Of a DNA stretch of 64,000 nt, positions 51,563-60,407 are shown piece after piece. The notes under the pieces were generated by a model, which had not been told where the DNA came from, did not search any database, and worked only from the letters and a program-made list of their open reading frames with translations. How positions within the stretch are numbered: position 1 is the first letter of the stretch; the number at the start of each line of letters is the position of its first letter. Both the position numbers and the translations under genes were made by a program. The stretch spans positions 1 through 64,000 of the forward strand of contig NZ_LZSQ01000113.1 of NCBI RefSeq assembly GCF_001665535.1, read 5' to 3'. The DNA is from Mycobacterium sp. 852002-51961_SCH5331710. GTDB taxonomy: Bacteria; Actinomycetota; Actinomycetes; Mycobacteriales; Mycobacteriaceae.

Positions 51563-52774
51563 TCAGGCCGCCCGCAGGACCGACGGGATCAACGGTTCGT
51601 CGAGGAGGGTGCCGAACCGCTGGGTCAGGCCGACGTCGGAGGGCCTGGCGTCCAGCCAGCCCCGCAGCAAGCGGTAGCCCTCGACGTAGGTGCTGGTGTA
51701 GGCGCGCCACAGCGGCGACGATAGGAACCGCAGCATCTGGCGGGCGCGCTGGTCGTTCACCAGCAGCCACCGCTTGAGGAACGCGACGACGTCGTCGACG
51801 TCGCGATGCTCGTCGTGCAGCATCAGCGCCGCGTCTTGACGCACCTCGGCCAGCGCAGCCGTCGCCTCTGACACCGCCTGAGCCCGTTCGCCGTCGAACC
51901 GCAGTCCCAGGTCGGCGTAGATCTCGCTCGCCCATGCGCCCCAGTCCGCGCCGACCGCCGCGTAGAGCGCCAAGTCGGCAAGGCCCTCGGCCATCAGGCA
52001 TTGCGGGGTGTTGACCAGAAAGATGGTCTGCTCGGCCTGTCCCCTGCCCTCGACCAGGCCGACCTCCTTGCGGCAGTGCTCGGTGTGATGGCCCGGATAC
52101 GACTCGTGCGCGACCAGCCGCGGCAGGTTCGACATCTGCTGTTTGAGGTCGGCGTTGACGGCGACGGTCGACTTGCAGTCCCCGTGGTAGTAGTTGAACC
52201 CCGACCACGGCTTGTCGGTGACCACCTCGTAGGTGATGGTCTCCGCGTCGGGCAGCGGGTACTCGGCGCGCACCCGGTCACGCAGCGCGCTGGAGAACGC
52301 GTGAATGCATTCCTCGAGGCGCGCAGGCGGAATCTCCTCAGCCGCGCGGTACGCCTGCATCCGGTCGGCGAGCGGACCGGACCCTTCCAGCACCTCGTCG
52401 AGCCGGCGATGGGCCTGGCGGTAGCGCTCCGGGTCGCCCTTGCCGATGTGCACGTCGAAGTACGCCTCGACCTCGTCGACGAAACCGACCTGGTCACCGG
52501 CGAACTTCCGGCCCGCGCACGCCAGCGCCCGCAGGTGCGCGCCGATGTAGTCCTTGCGCGGCTGCTCCAGCCCGTCGACCGAGGTCACCTCGCCCAGCAG
52601 CCGCTCGGCCTGCCGGGCCAATTCCGCGGGATCGGGCTGCGGTTCGGCGGCGACGGCGCGGCGCAGCGCCGGATCACCGGTGAACGAGTCGACGTAGCCC
52701 TCCTCCACCCGGTCGAAGCGCAGACCGAGCAGCAGATACTCGCGAACCAACGAATCTGAGGTGCTGGCGTCCAT
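51563..52774 (-). CDS. DUF885 family putative metallopeptidase
   Basis: A 403-residue protein with the metal-binding-like motif HESYPGHHTEH at about 217-227 and a downstream Glu in AEGLADLAL, typical of DUF885 proteins, which resemble gluzincin peptidases. Shorter than many family members (about 550 residues), as in the actinobacterial group. ATG 52774 diverges from coaA by 30 nt; frame upstream is antisense to coaA. Substrate unknown. Confidence 0.8.
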   Translation of the reverse strand: MDASTSDSLVREYLLLGLRFDRVEEGYVDSFTGDPALRRAVAAEPQPDPAELARQAERLLGEVTSVDGLEQPRKDYIGAHLRALACAGRKFAGDQVGFVDEVEAYFDVHIGKGDPERYRQAHRRLDEVLEGSGPLADRMQAYRAAEEIPPARLEECIHAFSSALRDRVRAEYPLPDAETITYEVVTDKPWSGFNYYHGDCKSTVAVNADLKQQMSNLPRLVAHESYPGHHTEHCRKEVGLVEGRGQAEQTIFLVNTPQCLMAEGLADLALYAAVGADWGAWASEIYADLGLRFDGERAQAVSEATAALAEVRQDAALMLHDEHRDVDDVVAFLKRWLLVNDQRARQMLRFLSSPLWRAYTSTYVEGYRLLRGWLDARPSDVGLTQRFGTLLDEPLIPSVLRAA

Positions 52775-52804
52775 GTTCACAACCGTAGATGCAACACTGG
52801 GCGC

Positions 52805-53758
52805 ATGGCGCGGCTGAGCGAACCCAGCCCATACGTGGAGTTCGACCGGAGTCAGTGGCGGAATCTCCGCATGTCGACCCCGCTCAAACTGACCGAGGAC
52901 GAGCTGAAGAAGCTGCGCGGCATCGGCGAGAAGATCGACCTGCTCGAAGTCGAGGAGGTGTATCTGCCGCTGGCCCGGCTGATCCACCTACAGGTCGCCG
53001 CGCGCCAACGGTTGTTCGCGACCACCGCCGAGTTCCTGGGCGGTGACGGCAACGGCGAGTCGGCGCAGAACCCCGACCGGCCGGTGCCGTTCGTGATCGG
53101 CGTGGCGGGCAGCGTCGCGGTCGGCAAGTCCACGACCGCCCGTGTGCTGCAGGCACTTCTGGCGCGCTGGGAGCACCACCCGCGCGTCGACCTGGTGACC
53201 ACGGACGGGTTCCTCTACCCGAACGCCGAGCTGGTTCGCCGGAACCTGATGGGCCGCAAAGGTTTCCCCGAGAGTTACGACCGCCGCGCGCTGATGCGGT
53301 TCGTCACGACGGTGAAATCAGGTGCGGAATACGCGTGTGCGCCGGTGTACTCGCATCTGCTCTACGACATCGTGCCCGGCGAGAAGCAGATCGTGCGGCA
53401 TCCGGACATCCTGATCCTCGAGGGCCTCAACGTGCTGCAGACCGGGCCCACGTTGATGGTCTCTGACCTCTTCGACTTCTCGGTCTACGTCGACGCCCGC
53501 ATCGACGACATCGAGCAGTGGTACATCGATCGCTTCCTCGGCTTGCGCACCACGGCGTTCGCCGACCCGGCCTCGCATTTTCACCACTACGCCACGCTCA
53601 CCGACGAGCAGGCCGTGTTCGCCGCCCGCGACATCTGGCATTCGATCAACCGGCCCAACCTGATCGAGAACATCCTGCCGACGCGGCCGCGGGCGACGCT
53701 GGTCCTGCGCAAGGACGCCGACCACTCGATCAACCGGTTGCGCCTGCGCAAGCTGTAG
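52805..53758 (+). CDS. coaA: Type I pantothenate kinase
   Basis: A 317-residue CoaA, the first and regulated step of coenzyme A synthesis. Walker A GVAGSVAVGKST at about 99-110, TTDGFLYPN, SYDRRALMRF, and the ending TLVLRKDADHSINRLRLRKL are family signatures. Holds the Rv1092c position. CoA feedback inhibition is expected for type I kinases. Confidence 0.97.
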   Translation: MARLSEPSPYVEFDRSQWRNLRMSTPLKLTEDELKKLRGIGEKIDLLEVEEVYLPLARLIHLQVAARQRLFATTAEFLGGDGNGESAQNPDRPVPFVIGVAGSVAVGKSTTARVLQALLARWEHHPRVDLVTTDGFLYPNAELVRRNLMGRKGFPESYDRRALMRFVTTVKSGAEYACAPVYSHLLYDIVPGEKQIVRHPDILILEGLNVLQTGPTLMVSDLFDFSVYVDARIDDIEQWYIDRFLGLRTTAFADPASHFHHYATLTDEQAVFAARDIWHSINRPNLIENILPTRPRATLVLRKDADHSINRLRLRKL

Positions 53759-53761
53759 CCG

Positions 53762-54172
53762 TCACCGGTTGATGCGGCGGATTCCCTGGTATTGCAGTTC
53801 GGCCATCACCAACGTGTAGACGCCGGTCGCCAGGGTCAGCACGACTCCGGTGCTCGTCAGCGGGAAGACGTCGGCCAAGACGAACACGACGGTGGCGACG
53901 GTGTACGCCACGTTTCCGACCGCGATCACGATGCCGGTGGCTTTCACCGACGGCATGGCGGCGAATGCGAACACACCGATCGCGAACGCGATGAAAACAG
54001 CGCCCACCGCGTACTCGAATGCGACCGACGTCCCTGAGATCTCGGCCAGCCACCCCGCCAGCAAGACACCGGCCAGGCCCATCAGCCCGCTGGCGATCGC
54101 GTCGGCCCGCAATGCGAAACGCAGGAACGAGTCGTTGGACTCGCGCAGTCTTGGCGTGGAGATAGCGGTCAT
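53762..54172 (-). CDS. Four-helix membrane protein, paralogue A
   Basis: A 136-residue protein with a short cytoplasmic start (RESNDSFLRFALRADA) and four hydrophobic helices, ending with a basic Arg-rich tail QGIRRINR. It is a paralogue of the next gene: both share D(S)xLRFALRADA and the xGIRR ending. Converges with coaA, 3 nt away. No family function known. Confidence 0.6.
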   Translation of the reverse strand: MTAISTPRLRESNDSFLRFALRADAIASGLMGLAGVLLAGWLAEISGTSVAFEYAVGAVFIAFAIGVFAFAAMPSVKATGIVIAVGNVAYTVATVVFVLADVFPLTSTGVVLTLATGVYTLVMAELQYQGIRRINR

Positions 54173-54262
54173 CGTATTTCCTTTCTGGTGGGGTGAGGGG
54201 ACCGTTCCGGAGCCGACGCCGCAACCTCTGACGACGGCGGCTCCGGACCAGTCATGTGGGGA

Positions 54263-54691
54263 TCACGTCAGCCGACGGATCCCGAGGTACTGGGCCCACG
54301 CGAACGCGACGGTCGCGACGGTGAACGCCGCGATGCCCACGACGCCGAATTCGGTCAGCGGCAGCAGGCCGGCCACCAGCACCGCGCTCACGACGACCGC
54401 GAACGCGACGTTGCCGGCGAGCACGCCGACGCCGAGGCGCCGAACATCGGGCACCGCGGCGCCCAGGAACAGCGCGAGGCCGTAGGCGACGAGCGCTGCG
54501 CCGGCGATCCACTCGCTGGTGGCCGACAGACCGCTCACTCGGGAGAGCGGATCGGCGGCCATCACGATGATCAGCCCGAGGCCGCCGCACAGGGTCGCAT
54601 CGGCGCGCAATGCGAAGCGCAGGAGGGAGTCGGTCCCGACATCGCCGTCGTCGTCGGCGGTGTCGCGGATCGGGCGGGTTGCTGTGGTCAT
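54263..54691 (-). CDS. Four-helix membrane protein, paralogue B
   Basis: A 142-residue protein with an acidic N-terminus (DTADDDGDVGTDS), then LLRFALRADATLCGGLGL and four membrane helices, ending LGIRRLT. Same architecture as its neighbour 90 nt downstream; the pair looks like a local duplication. Upstream lies a 77-nt gap to the larger membrane protein. Function unknown. Confidence 0.6.
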   Translation of the reverse strand: MTTATRPIRDTADDDGDVGTDSLLRFALRADATLCGGLGLIIVMAADPLSRVSGLSATSEWIAGAALVAYGLALFLGAAVPDVRRLGVGVLAGNVAFAVVVSAVLVAGLLPLTEFGVVGIAAFTVATVAFAWAQYLGIRRLT

Positions 54692-54768
54692 GGCACCGAC
54701 ACTGCTCAGATCCCGCTGCCAGATCGACGCAGAACGCTGCCAGCTACTGCCAACCGCAGGTCACGGGT

Positions 54769-56127
54769 TCAGGCGTCGCTTCGCGCGGCGACCAGGTTGC
54801 CGCGCAGGTCGGCGGCGATCAGCCGCGCCGCCGCGTTCTGCCAGTTGTGCAGCGACCGTTGCGGCACCTCGGTGACGAACCACTGCCAGGCCAGGCGGGC
54901 GACGGGATCGAGCCCGGCGGCGGTGGCGTTCTGCGCATAGGCCCGCACCCCGACGACGTACGGGAAGTACAGCGAGTTGTAGTGGCGCCACTCCTCGGTG
55001 GTGCCGAACTCGCCACCGTCGCGCGGCTTGAGCCGGGCGATGCGCTCGGCCAGCAGCGCCTTGAGTTCGGTCGCGCGTTCCAGCGGCTGATCGGGTGCAC
55101 CGCGCGCCGCCAACCGCTCGTCGATGATCGGCAATCGGGTCAGCGGGCTGGCGATCAGCTTCGAGAGATCGCCGTAGTGGCCCAGCGCGCGGCGGGTCAG
55201 CCGGGCGAACGCCTCCTCGTCGACGCCGTCGAGCGGGTTGTCCTTGCGCAGCGGCAGCGCCGCCTCGGTACTGCGCAGCGCGGCGCGGTCGGCGCGGAGG
55301 GTCGGCGACCGCGAGAACGCCAACCTGTCGAGCGCGCCGGCCAACGGGTCGGCCAGCACGTTGATCGCGATCGCGACCGCCAGGCTGGTGAACAGCAGTA
55401 CGGTCAGCGCGGTGTCGTGGCCGGTCACGGCCAACCCGACCAGAGCCTGCCCGCCGAACAACACCGCCACCACCGTCGTCGCCGCGAAAGAGCGCAACAT
55501 GTCGGCGCGCAGCGCCTGTCCCTCGTCGAACGCGTCGCCGATCGCGACCGCCACACCCAGCAGCGCCACGTCGAACCCCGTCGACGCCAACGCCAACCAG
55601 CTCGGCACCAAACCCAGCGGGATCACCAGGATCGCGTTGCCCAGCGCGAAGAACAGCGTCGCGATCACCACGAACCCGACGACCCGGCGCGGCTGCGACC
55701 GGCGAATCACCGCGTGCGCCAGAGCTCCCAACGACGACAGCGACACCGCCGCGAACATCACCCAGTGGCCGGTCCGCAGTGGACCGTCGACGCTTGAAGC
55801 CATCGCGGCGCCGACGAACGCCGCCGCGGCGACCGCCGCCACCAAACCGAGCTCACCCGCGCGGCTGCGCCAGGTGTCGCGCGGCCGGGACATCTCGAGG
55901 AGCACCGCGAACCATGCGATGCCGGGAACGGCGACGAGGTAGACCTCGATGCGGCCGAGCACGTCGGCGCCGCTGATCGTGCGCACGGCGTCCAGCGCCA
56001 CCACCGCCGCGAAGCTCGTCAACCCGATCGCGGCCAGAACCAGCACAGGTTTTCGGGGGTCGCGGGCCAAAAGATAGAGCCCCAACCACCAGCTGAGCGC
56101 GAAGACCACCGCCGACAGCGCAGCCAT
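54769..56127 (-). CDS. Integral membrane protein of unknown function
   Basis: A 452-residue protein. The first 270 residues contain about eight hydrophobic helices (for example LVVFALSWWLGLYLL-like start, IEVYLVAVPGIAWFAVLLEM, VVAVLFGGQALVGLAV, ALTVLLFTSLAVAIAINVLA). The C-terminal 180 residues are cytoplasmic and helical (LDRLAFSRSPTLRADRAALR, ARLTRRALGHYGDLSKLI, SLHNWQNAAARLIAADLRG). The N-terminal part resembles sensor-kinase membrane modules, but no kinase or HTH domain is present. Lies just before the Z-prenyl synthase on the same strand order. Confidence 0.65.
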   Translation of the reverse strand: MAALSAVVFALSWWLGLYLLARDPRKPVLVLAAIGLTSFAAVVALDAVRTISGADVLGRIEVYLVAVPGIAWFAVLLEMSRPRDTWRSRAGELGLVAAVAAAAFVGAAMASSVDGPLRTGHWVMFAAVSLSSLGALAHAVIRRSQPRRVVGFVVIATLFFALGNAILVIPLGLVPSWLALASTGFDVALLGVAVAIGDAFDEGQALRADMLRSFAATTVVAVLFGGQALVGLAVTGHDTALTVLLFTSLAVAIAINVLADPLAGALDRLAFSRSPTLRADRAALRSTEAALPLRKDNPLDGVDEEAFARLTRRALGHYGDLSKLIASPLTRLPIIDERLAARGAPDQPLERATELKALLAERIARLKPRDGGEFGTTEEWRHYNSLYFPYVVGVRAYAQNATAAGLDPVARLAWQWFVTEVPQRSLHNWQNAAARLIAADLRGNLVAARSDA

Positions 56128-56142
56128 GTTCTCAGTGTGGCA

Positions 56143-56940
56143 TCACATTCCGTACCGGCGATGGCGGCCGGTGTAATCGCGCAGCGCGCGCAGGAAGTCG
56201 ACCCGTCGGAACGCGGGCCAGTACGCCTCGGTGAACCACATCTCCGAATAGGCGCTCTGCCACAACAGGAAGCCCGACAGCCGCTGCTCCCCCGACGTCC
56301 GGATGACCAGGTCGGGATCGGGTTGGCCGGAGGTGTAGAGGTTCTCCGAGATCGCGTCGATGGTGACGGCCTCGATGAGCTGTTCACCGGTGCTGCCGTT
56401 GGCCAGCTCCTTGGACAGCAGTTGGCGCACCGCGTCGACGATCTCCTGGCGGCCGCCGTAACCCACGGCGAGGTTGACATGGAAAGTGTGGGTAGGAGCC
56501 TCCGACTGCGTCGACCCGACCGCATCGCGCAGCCGGCGCGCCGGCTCCTCACCGATCAGCTCCAGATCGCCGACCGTGCGCACACTCCAGTGGTTGGCCG
56601 GCGCGCAGATCTCCTCGACGACGTCGGTGATGATCTCGATCAGCGGGGACAGCTCGTCGGGGGCGCGCTGCAGATTCTCCGTCGACAGCAGATACACCGT
56701 CGCCATCTCGATGCCGATCTCCTGGCACCAGCGCAGCATCTCGGCGATCTTCTTGGCGCCCATCCGGTATCCCACGCTGACGTCGTCGTGGCCAAGGTCA
56801 CGCGCCCACCGGCGGTTACCGTCACACAAAACGGCAATATGGCGTGGCAGTTGGGATTTGGCCCGCGCCAGCTCCTGGCGAAGCCGCAACTCGTACAGCC
56901 GGTAGGCCGGCTCTTTGAGGCGCGGGGGAATGAGCTCCAC
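56143..56940 (-). CDS. Short-chain Z-prenyl diphosphate synthase (Rv1086-type Z-farnesyl diphosphate synthase)
   Basis: A 265-residue cis-prenyltransferase. Catalytic Asp in CDGNRRWARD, VYLLSTENLQR, and the C-terminal DPDLVIRTSGEQRLSGFLLWQSAYSEMWF are signatures. The sequence is close to what I recall of Rv1086, which makes omega,E,Z-farnesyl diphosphate from IPP and geranyl diphosphate for decaprenyl phosphate synthesis. GTG 56940 (VELIPPRLKEP) gives the same start as that protein. Divergent from the hemolysin III gene. Confidence 0.93.
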   Translation of the reverse strand: MELIPPRLKEPAYRLYELRLRQELARAKSQLPRHIAVLCDGNRRWARDLGHDDVSVGYRMGAKKIAEMLRWCQEIGIEMATVYLLSTENLQRAPDELSPLIEIITDVVEEICAPANHWSVRTVGDLELIGEEPARRLRDAVGSTQSEAPTHTFHVNLAVGYGGRQEIVDAVRQLLSKELANGSTGEQLIEAVTIDAISENLYTSGQPDPDLVIRTSGEQRLSGFLLWQSAYSEMWFTEAYWPAFRRVDFLRALRDYTGRHRRYGM

Positions 56941-56995
56941 GAAGATCCAGACTACTGTGAGGTTCGATAACCCCCATGGCATTAGTGGAGGTGAG

Positions 56996-57736
56996 ATGAC
57001 GCGATCCATCGACGAGACCGATTCCGACAAGGCGCGCGACCCGCAGAGCAGCCCGGAGGACTTCCCGGAAGCCGTCGTCGACGGTGTCGCCAGCTTCATC
57101 AACAAACCGCGTGCCCGAGGCTGGATCCACGTCTACGCGGCGGTGATCGCCGCCATCTGCGGCGCCACGCTGGTGTCGGTCTCCTGGTCGGTGCAGTCCA
57201 CGCGCGCGGGCATCGCGACCCTGATCTACACGCTCACCATCGTGGCGATGTTCAGCGTCAGCGGCGCCTACCACCGGGTCAACTGGAAGTCCCCGACCGC
57301 CCGCAAGTGGATGAAGCGACTCGACCACTCGATGATCTTCGTGTTCATCGCGGGCAGCTACACGCCGTTCGCCCTGTTGGCCCTGCCGGAGACCGACGGC
57401 ATGGTGCTGTTCTGGATCGTCTGGGCCGGGGCGATCGCGGGCGTGCTGCTCAAGTGCTTCTGGCCGTCGGCGCCGCGGTGGGTGGGCGTGCCGCTCTACA
57501 TCCTGCTGGGCTGGGTGGCGGCCTGGTTCGTCGGACCGATCACCCACGGCGCGGGGGTCGCCGCGCTGGTGTTGTTGATCGTCGGCGGCGCGCTCTACAG
57601 CATCGGCGGCGTGCTCTACGCGCTCAAGTGGCCCAACCCGTGGCCGACGGTGTTCGGCCACCACGAGTTCTTCCACGCGTGCACCGCGGTGGCGGCCATC
57701 TGCCACTACATCGCGATGTGGTTCGCCGTCTTCTAG
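56996..57736 (+). CDS. Hemolysin III (PAQR/TrhA) family membrane protein
   Basis: A 246-residue protein with seven membrane helices and the PAQR metal-site motifs: SGAYHRVNW, LDHSMIFVFIAGSYTP, and HHEFFHACT near the C-terminus. The ATG at 56996 has GGAGG 6 nt upstream. Bacterial members influence membrane-lipid homeostasis; a hydrolase activity is suspected from the zinc site. Holds the Rv1085c position. Confidence 0.9.
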   Translation: MTRSIDETDSDKARDPQSSPEDFPEAVVDGVASFINKPRARGWIHVYAAVIAAICGATLVSVSWSVQSTRAGIATLIYTLTIVAMFSVSGAYHRVNWKSPTARKWMKRLDHSMIFVFIAGSYTPFALLALPETDGMVLFWIVWAGAIAGVLLKCFWPSAPRWVGVPLYILLGWVAAWFVGPITHGAGVAALVLLIVGGALYSIGGVLYALKWPNPWPTVFGHHEFFHACTAVAAICHYIAMWFAVF

Positions 57737-57744
57737 GGCGTTCC

Positions 57745-58116
57745 CTAGAGCTGGGTGACGTTCTCCGGGGTCCAGTAGGCCTTCATCGAGGCGATCTTGC
57801 CCTCCTCGTTGAAGGTCATGACGCTGATGATCTCGATGCGCATCTTGTTCTCGCCGAGGTCGATGGTCAGCGACCAGAAGAACGCCACCTCGTTCCCGAG
57901 CGCGCGCAGCGTGACGACGTCGGCCTGGGCGCCCATCGTGGGCAGCGCGTCGTAGAACCCACGGATCGCCTTGCGGCCGATGTGCACCTCACCGCCGACC
58001 GGATCCTCGACAGTGGCGTCGTCGGCGTACAACTCGGCGATGTCGTCGGCCTTGCCGTGGGCGGCCAACTCGAGGTAGCGGGTGACGGTCTTGGCGTTGT
58101 CTTCCGGCGTCGGCAT
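57745..58116 (-). CDS. Ketosteroid isomerase-like NTF2-fold protein, catalytic Asp replaced by Ser
   Basis: A 123-residue protein strongly like bacterial steroid Delta-5-3-ketoisomerase: TRYLELAAHGKADDIAELYADDATVEDPVG matches the KSI N-terminal half, with the general acid Tyr14 and the base Asp38 (VEDP). The active-site Tyr30 and Tyr55 and Trp near 115 (AYW) also seem present. The second oxyanion-hole Asp (KSI Asp99/103, in the IDVMRF context) is Ser here (IISVMTF). Isomerase activity is therefore plausible but probably weaker, or the role is changed. Converges with the hemolysin III gene. Confidence 0.75.
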   Translation of the reverse strand: MPTPEDNAKTVTRYLELAAHGKADDIAELYADDATVEDPVGGEVHIGRKAIRGFYDALPTMGAQADVVTLRALGNEVAFFWSLTIDLGENKMRIEIISVMTFNEEGKIASMKAYWTPENVTQL

Positions 58117-58126
58117 GCGCCGAACG

Positions 58127-60139
58127 CTACACGGACGCGCCCAGTGCGGCAGCGAGTTCCGGTGCGGTGGTGACCGGCAGGTCGCACGTTCGGCCGCGGC
58201 ACACATAGGCGGCGTCGGCACCGTCGACGCGGTCGCGGTCGGTCAGCAGCTCGGACGAATTCACCGCACCACCGACGACGACAGCCCCGCCCGGCGCGAG
58301 CCGCCGCGCGGCCGACAACAGCTCCGACCGCGCCGGGTCGCACGCCACCGCGATCTGGATGGGCCCGCGCACCGCCGCCTCCGCGACCGCGAGCCAGTGA
58401 CCTCCGGAACGCGGCAGCCGGGTCAGGATCGGTGTGGCCGCCGCCAGCGTGGCGTCGGCCGCCGCGGCGTAGCGGTCGGCCCGTTCGGCCGGTACCAGGT
58501 GCGCCGCGGTGAGCAGTGCCTCGGCGATCAGCGACGCTCCCGAGGGCGTCGCCCCGTCGAGCGGGTCGGCCGGGCGGACCATCAACGCCTCGGCGTCGTC
58601 GGCGGTGTCGAACCACCGGCCGGGGCGCTGCGGGTCGGCGAAGTGGTCGAGCGCGATGTCGAGCAGCGTCGTCGCCGCTTCCAGCCACTGCAGATCGCCG
58701 GTCATCTGGTGAACGGTCAGCAGACCGGTGGCCAGCGCGCCGTGGTCCTCGAGGATTCCGGTGCTGTCGCCCACCACCCCGCCGAGGCTGGCCCGACGGA
58801 GCCTGCCGTCCACCATGTGCAGGTCCCAGATCGCCTGCGCGCATCGCGTTGCGGCGTCGAGGAATTCGGGCCGGTCGAGTGCGACGGCGGCTTCTGCCAG
58901 CGCGGTGATGACCAGGCCATTCCACGCGGTGACGATCTTGTCGTCGCGGCCCGGTTGGGGCCGGGTGAGCCGAGAAGCCAGCAACGCCGCCCGCACCCTG
59001 GTGAACCGTTCCGGCTCGTCGGGGTCGCGCGGCAACTGCAGCACCGACGCGCCGCGCTCGAAGGTGCCCTCGTCGGTCACCTCGAAAAGCTCTGCCGCCC
59101 AACGTCCGTCGTTGCCGCCCAGGACCTCGCGCAGCTGCGCAGGGGTGAACACATAGGTCAGCCCCTCCACCCCGTCCGCGTCGGCGTCCAATGATGAGGT
59201 GAACATGCCGCCGGCGCCGAGCTCGTCGATCATGAACGTGGCGGTCTCGGCGGCGACCCTGTGCGCCAACGGATTTCCTGTCCGCCGCGCCCAGTGCGCG
59301 TACACCCGCAACAGCAGGGCGTTGTCGTACAGCATCTTCTCGAAGTGTGGGACCACCCAGGCCGCGTCGACGCTGTAGCGCGCGAAACCCCCGGCCAACT
59401 GGTCGTAGATGCCGCCGCGGGCCATCGCCGTGCAGGTGCGCTCGACGGTCTCTGACGGCATGACGTCGCCGGTGCGCTCATGGTTGCGCAACAGTCCCTC
59501 GAGCAACGCCGACGGCGGAAACTTCGGAGCGCCCGCCGGATTCGTGGCGAACCCGCCGCGGGCCACGTCCTCGTCCTGCAGCGCCGCGGCAACGGCGTGG
59601 TCGCACAGGGCCGGTTGCAGCGGCGGCCCCCCGCCGGGCAGCCCGGCCGCCATCGACCGCAGCTCCTCGGTGATCCGGTCGGACGCCTCCTCCACTTCAC
59701 CGCGGCGGTTGCGCCAGGTGTCGGTCACCGCGGCCAGCAACTGGAGGAAGGTCGGCTTCGGGTAGTAGGTGCCGCAGAAGAACGGCCTGCCGTCCGGGGT
59801 GAGGAAGCAGGTCATCGGCCAGCCGCCCTGGCCCGTCAGCGCGACCGTCGCGTTCATGTACACCGCGTCGAGGTCGGGCCGCTCCTCGCGGTCGACCTTG
59901 ATGCAGACGAACGCGTCATTCATCGCCGCGGCCACCTCGTCGTCGTCGAACGACTCGTGGGCCATGACGTGGCACCAATGGCAGGCCGCGTAGCCGATCG
60001 ACAGCAGGATCGGTACGTCACGAGCGGCCGCCTCGGCCAGCGCCTCGGGCGTCCATTCGCGCCAGTGCACCGGATTCCCGGCGTGCTGGCGCAGATACGG
60101 GCTGGTTGCCCGCGCGAGGGTGTTAGCCCCCGGGCTCAC
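58127..60139 (-). CDS. YyaL/SSP411-type protein with thioredoxin and glycosidase-like domains
   Basis: A 670-residue protein. N-terminal thioredoxin-like domain (about 1-165) with the redox-like motif GYAACHWCHVM, and GGWPMTCFLTPDGRPFF. The rest is an alpha/alpha-toroid like N-acylglucosamine 2-epimerases (GGIYDQLAGGFARYSVD, VPHFEKMLYDNALL, WNGLVITALAEA). The family is widespread (human SPATA20) but without a proven activity. GTG 60139 begins at the conserved NTLARATSPYLRQHA segment; an ATG 11 codons earlier overlaps the neighbouring gene more. Holds the Rv1084 position. Confidence 0.85.
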   Translation of the reverse strand: MSPGANTLARATSPYLRQHAGNPVHWREWTPEALAEAAARDVPILLSIGYAACHWCHVMAHESFDDDEVAAAMNDAFVCIKVDREERPDLDAVYMNATVALTGQGGWPMTCFLTPDGRPFFCGTYYPKPTFLQLLAAVTDTWRNRRGEVEEASDRITEELRSMAAGLPGGGPPLQPALCDHAVAAALQDEDVARGGFATNPAGAPKFPPSALLEGLLRNHERTGDVMPSETVERTCTAMARGGIYDQLAGGFARYSVDAAWVVPHFEKMLYDNALLLRVYAHWARRTGNPLAHRVAAETATFMIDELGAGGMFTSSLDADADGVEGLTYVFTPAQLREVLGGNDGRWAAELFEVTDEGTFERGASVLQLPRDPDEPERFTRVRAALLASRLTRPQPGRDDKIVTAWNGLVITALAEAAVALDRPEFLDAATRCAQAIWDLHMVDGRLRRASLGGVVGDSTGILEDHGALATGLLTVHQMTGDLQWLEAATTLLDIALDHFADPQRPGRWFDTADDAEALMVRPADPLDGATPSGASLIAEALLTAAHLVPAERADRYAAAADATLAAATPILTRLPRSGGHWLAVAEAAVRGPIQIAVACDPARSELLSAARRLAPGGAVVVGGAVNSSELLTDRDRVDGADAAYVCRGRTCDLPVTTAPELAAALGASV

Positions 60140-60407
60140 GCTTCGTCCCGTCGGGCGGCGCCTCCGATTCACTCGGCGCCTGCGCCCCGTCGGACGGCTC
60201 GGCGATCTGCTCCGCCTCCGGCGCCTGCACGTCGAACGACTTCGGCACCTTGCGCAGCTGCCGGTTCATCGACCACACCAGCAGGAACGTCCCGATCAGG
60301 AGCAGCACGACGACCAGAAGGCCGATCGGGCTGGCCTTTCCGAAGTCGGGTCCGGTGTCCCGTGGCGGGTCCTGGGCCAGCATGCCTACGGCGAGCAGCA
60401 GGTTCAT
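60123..60407 (-). CDS. Small membrane protein (Rv1083-type)
   Basis: A 94-residue protein: short start MNLLLAVGMLAQDPP, one transmembrane helix (about 27-46), basic MNRQLRKVPKSFD, and an acidic Pro/Glu-rich cytoplasmic tail. It overlaps mca by ATGA and the next gene by about 17 nt, so it is translationally coupled within a mca-Rv1083-Rv1084 unit. Function unknown. Confidence 0.75.
   Translation of the reverse strand: MNLLLAVGMLAQDPPRDTGPDFGKASPIGLLVVVLLLIGTFLLVWSMNRQLRKVPKSFDVQAPEAEQIAEPSDGAQAPSESEAPPDGTKREPGG

Noticed and set aside
50076..52208. A 710-codon frame extending glyA upstream
   Set aside because: The upstream 220 codons overlap the DUF885 gene on the same strand in another frame and have no domain character; the SHMT begins at 51539.
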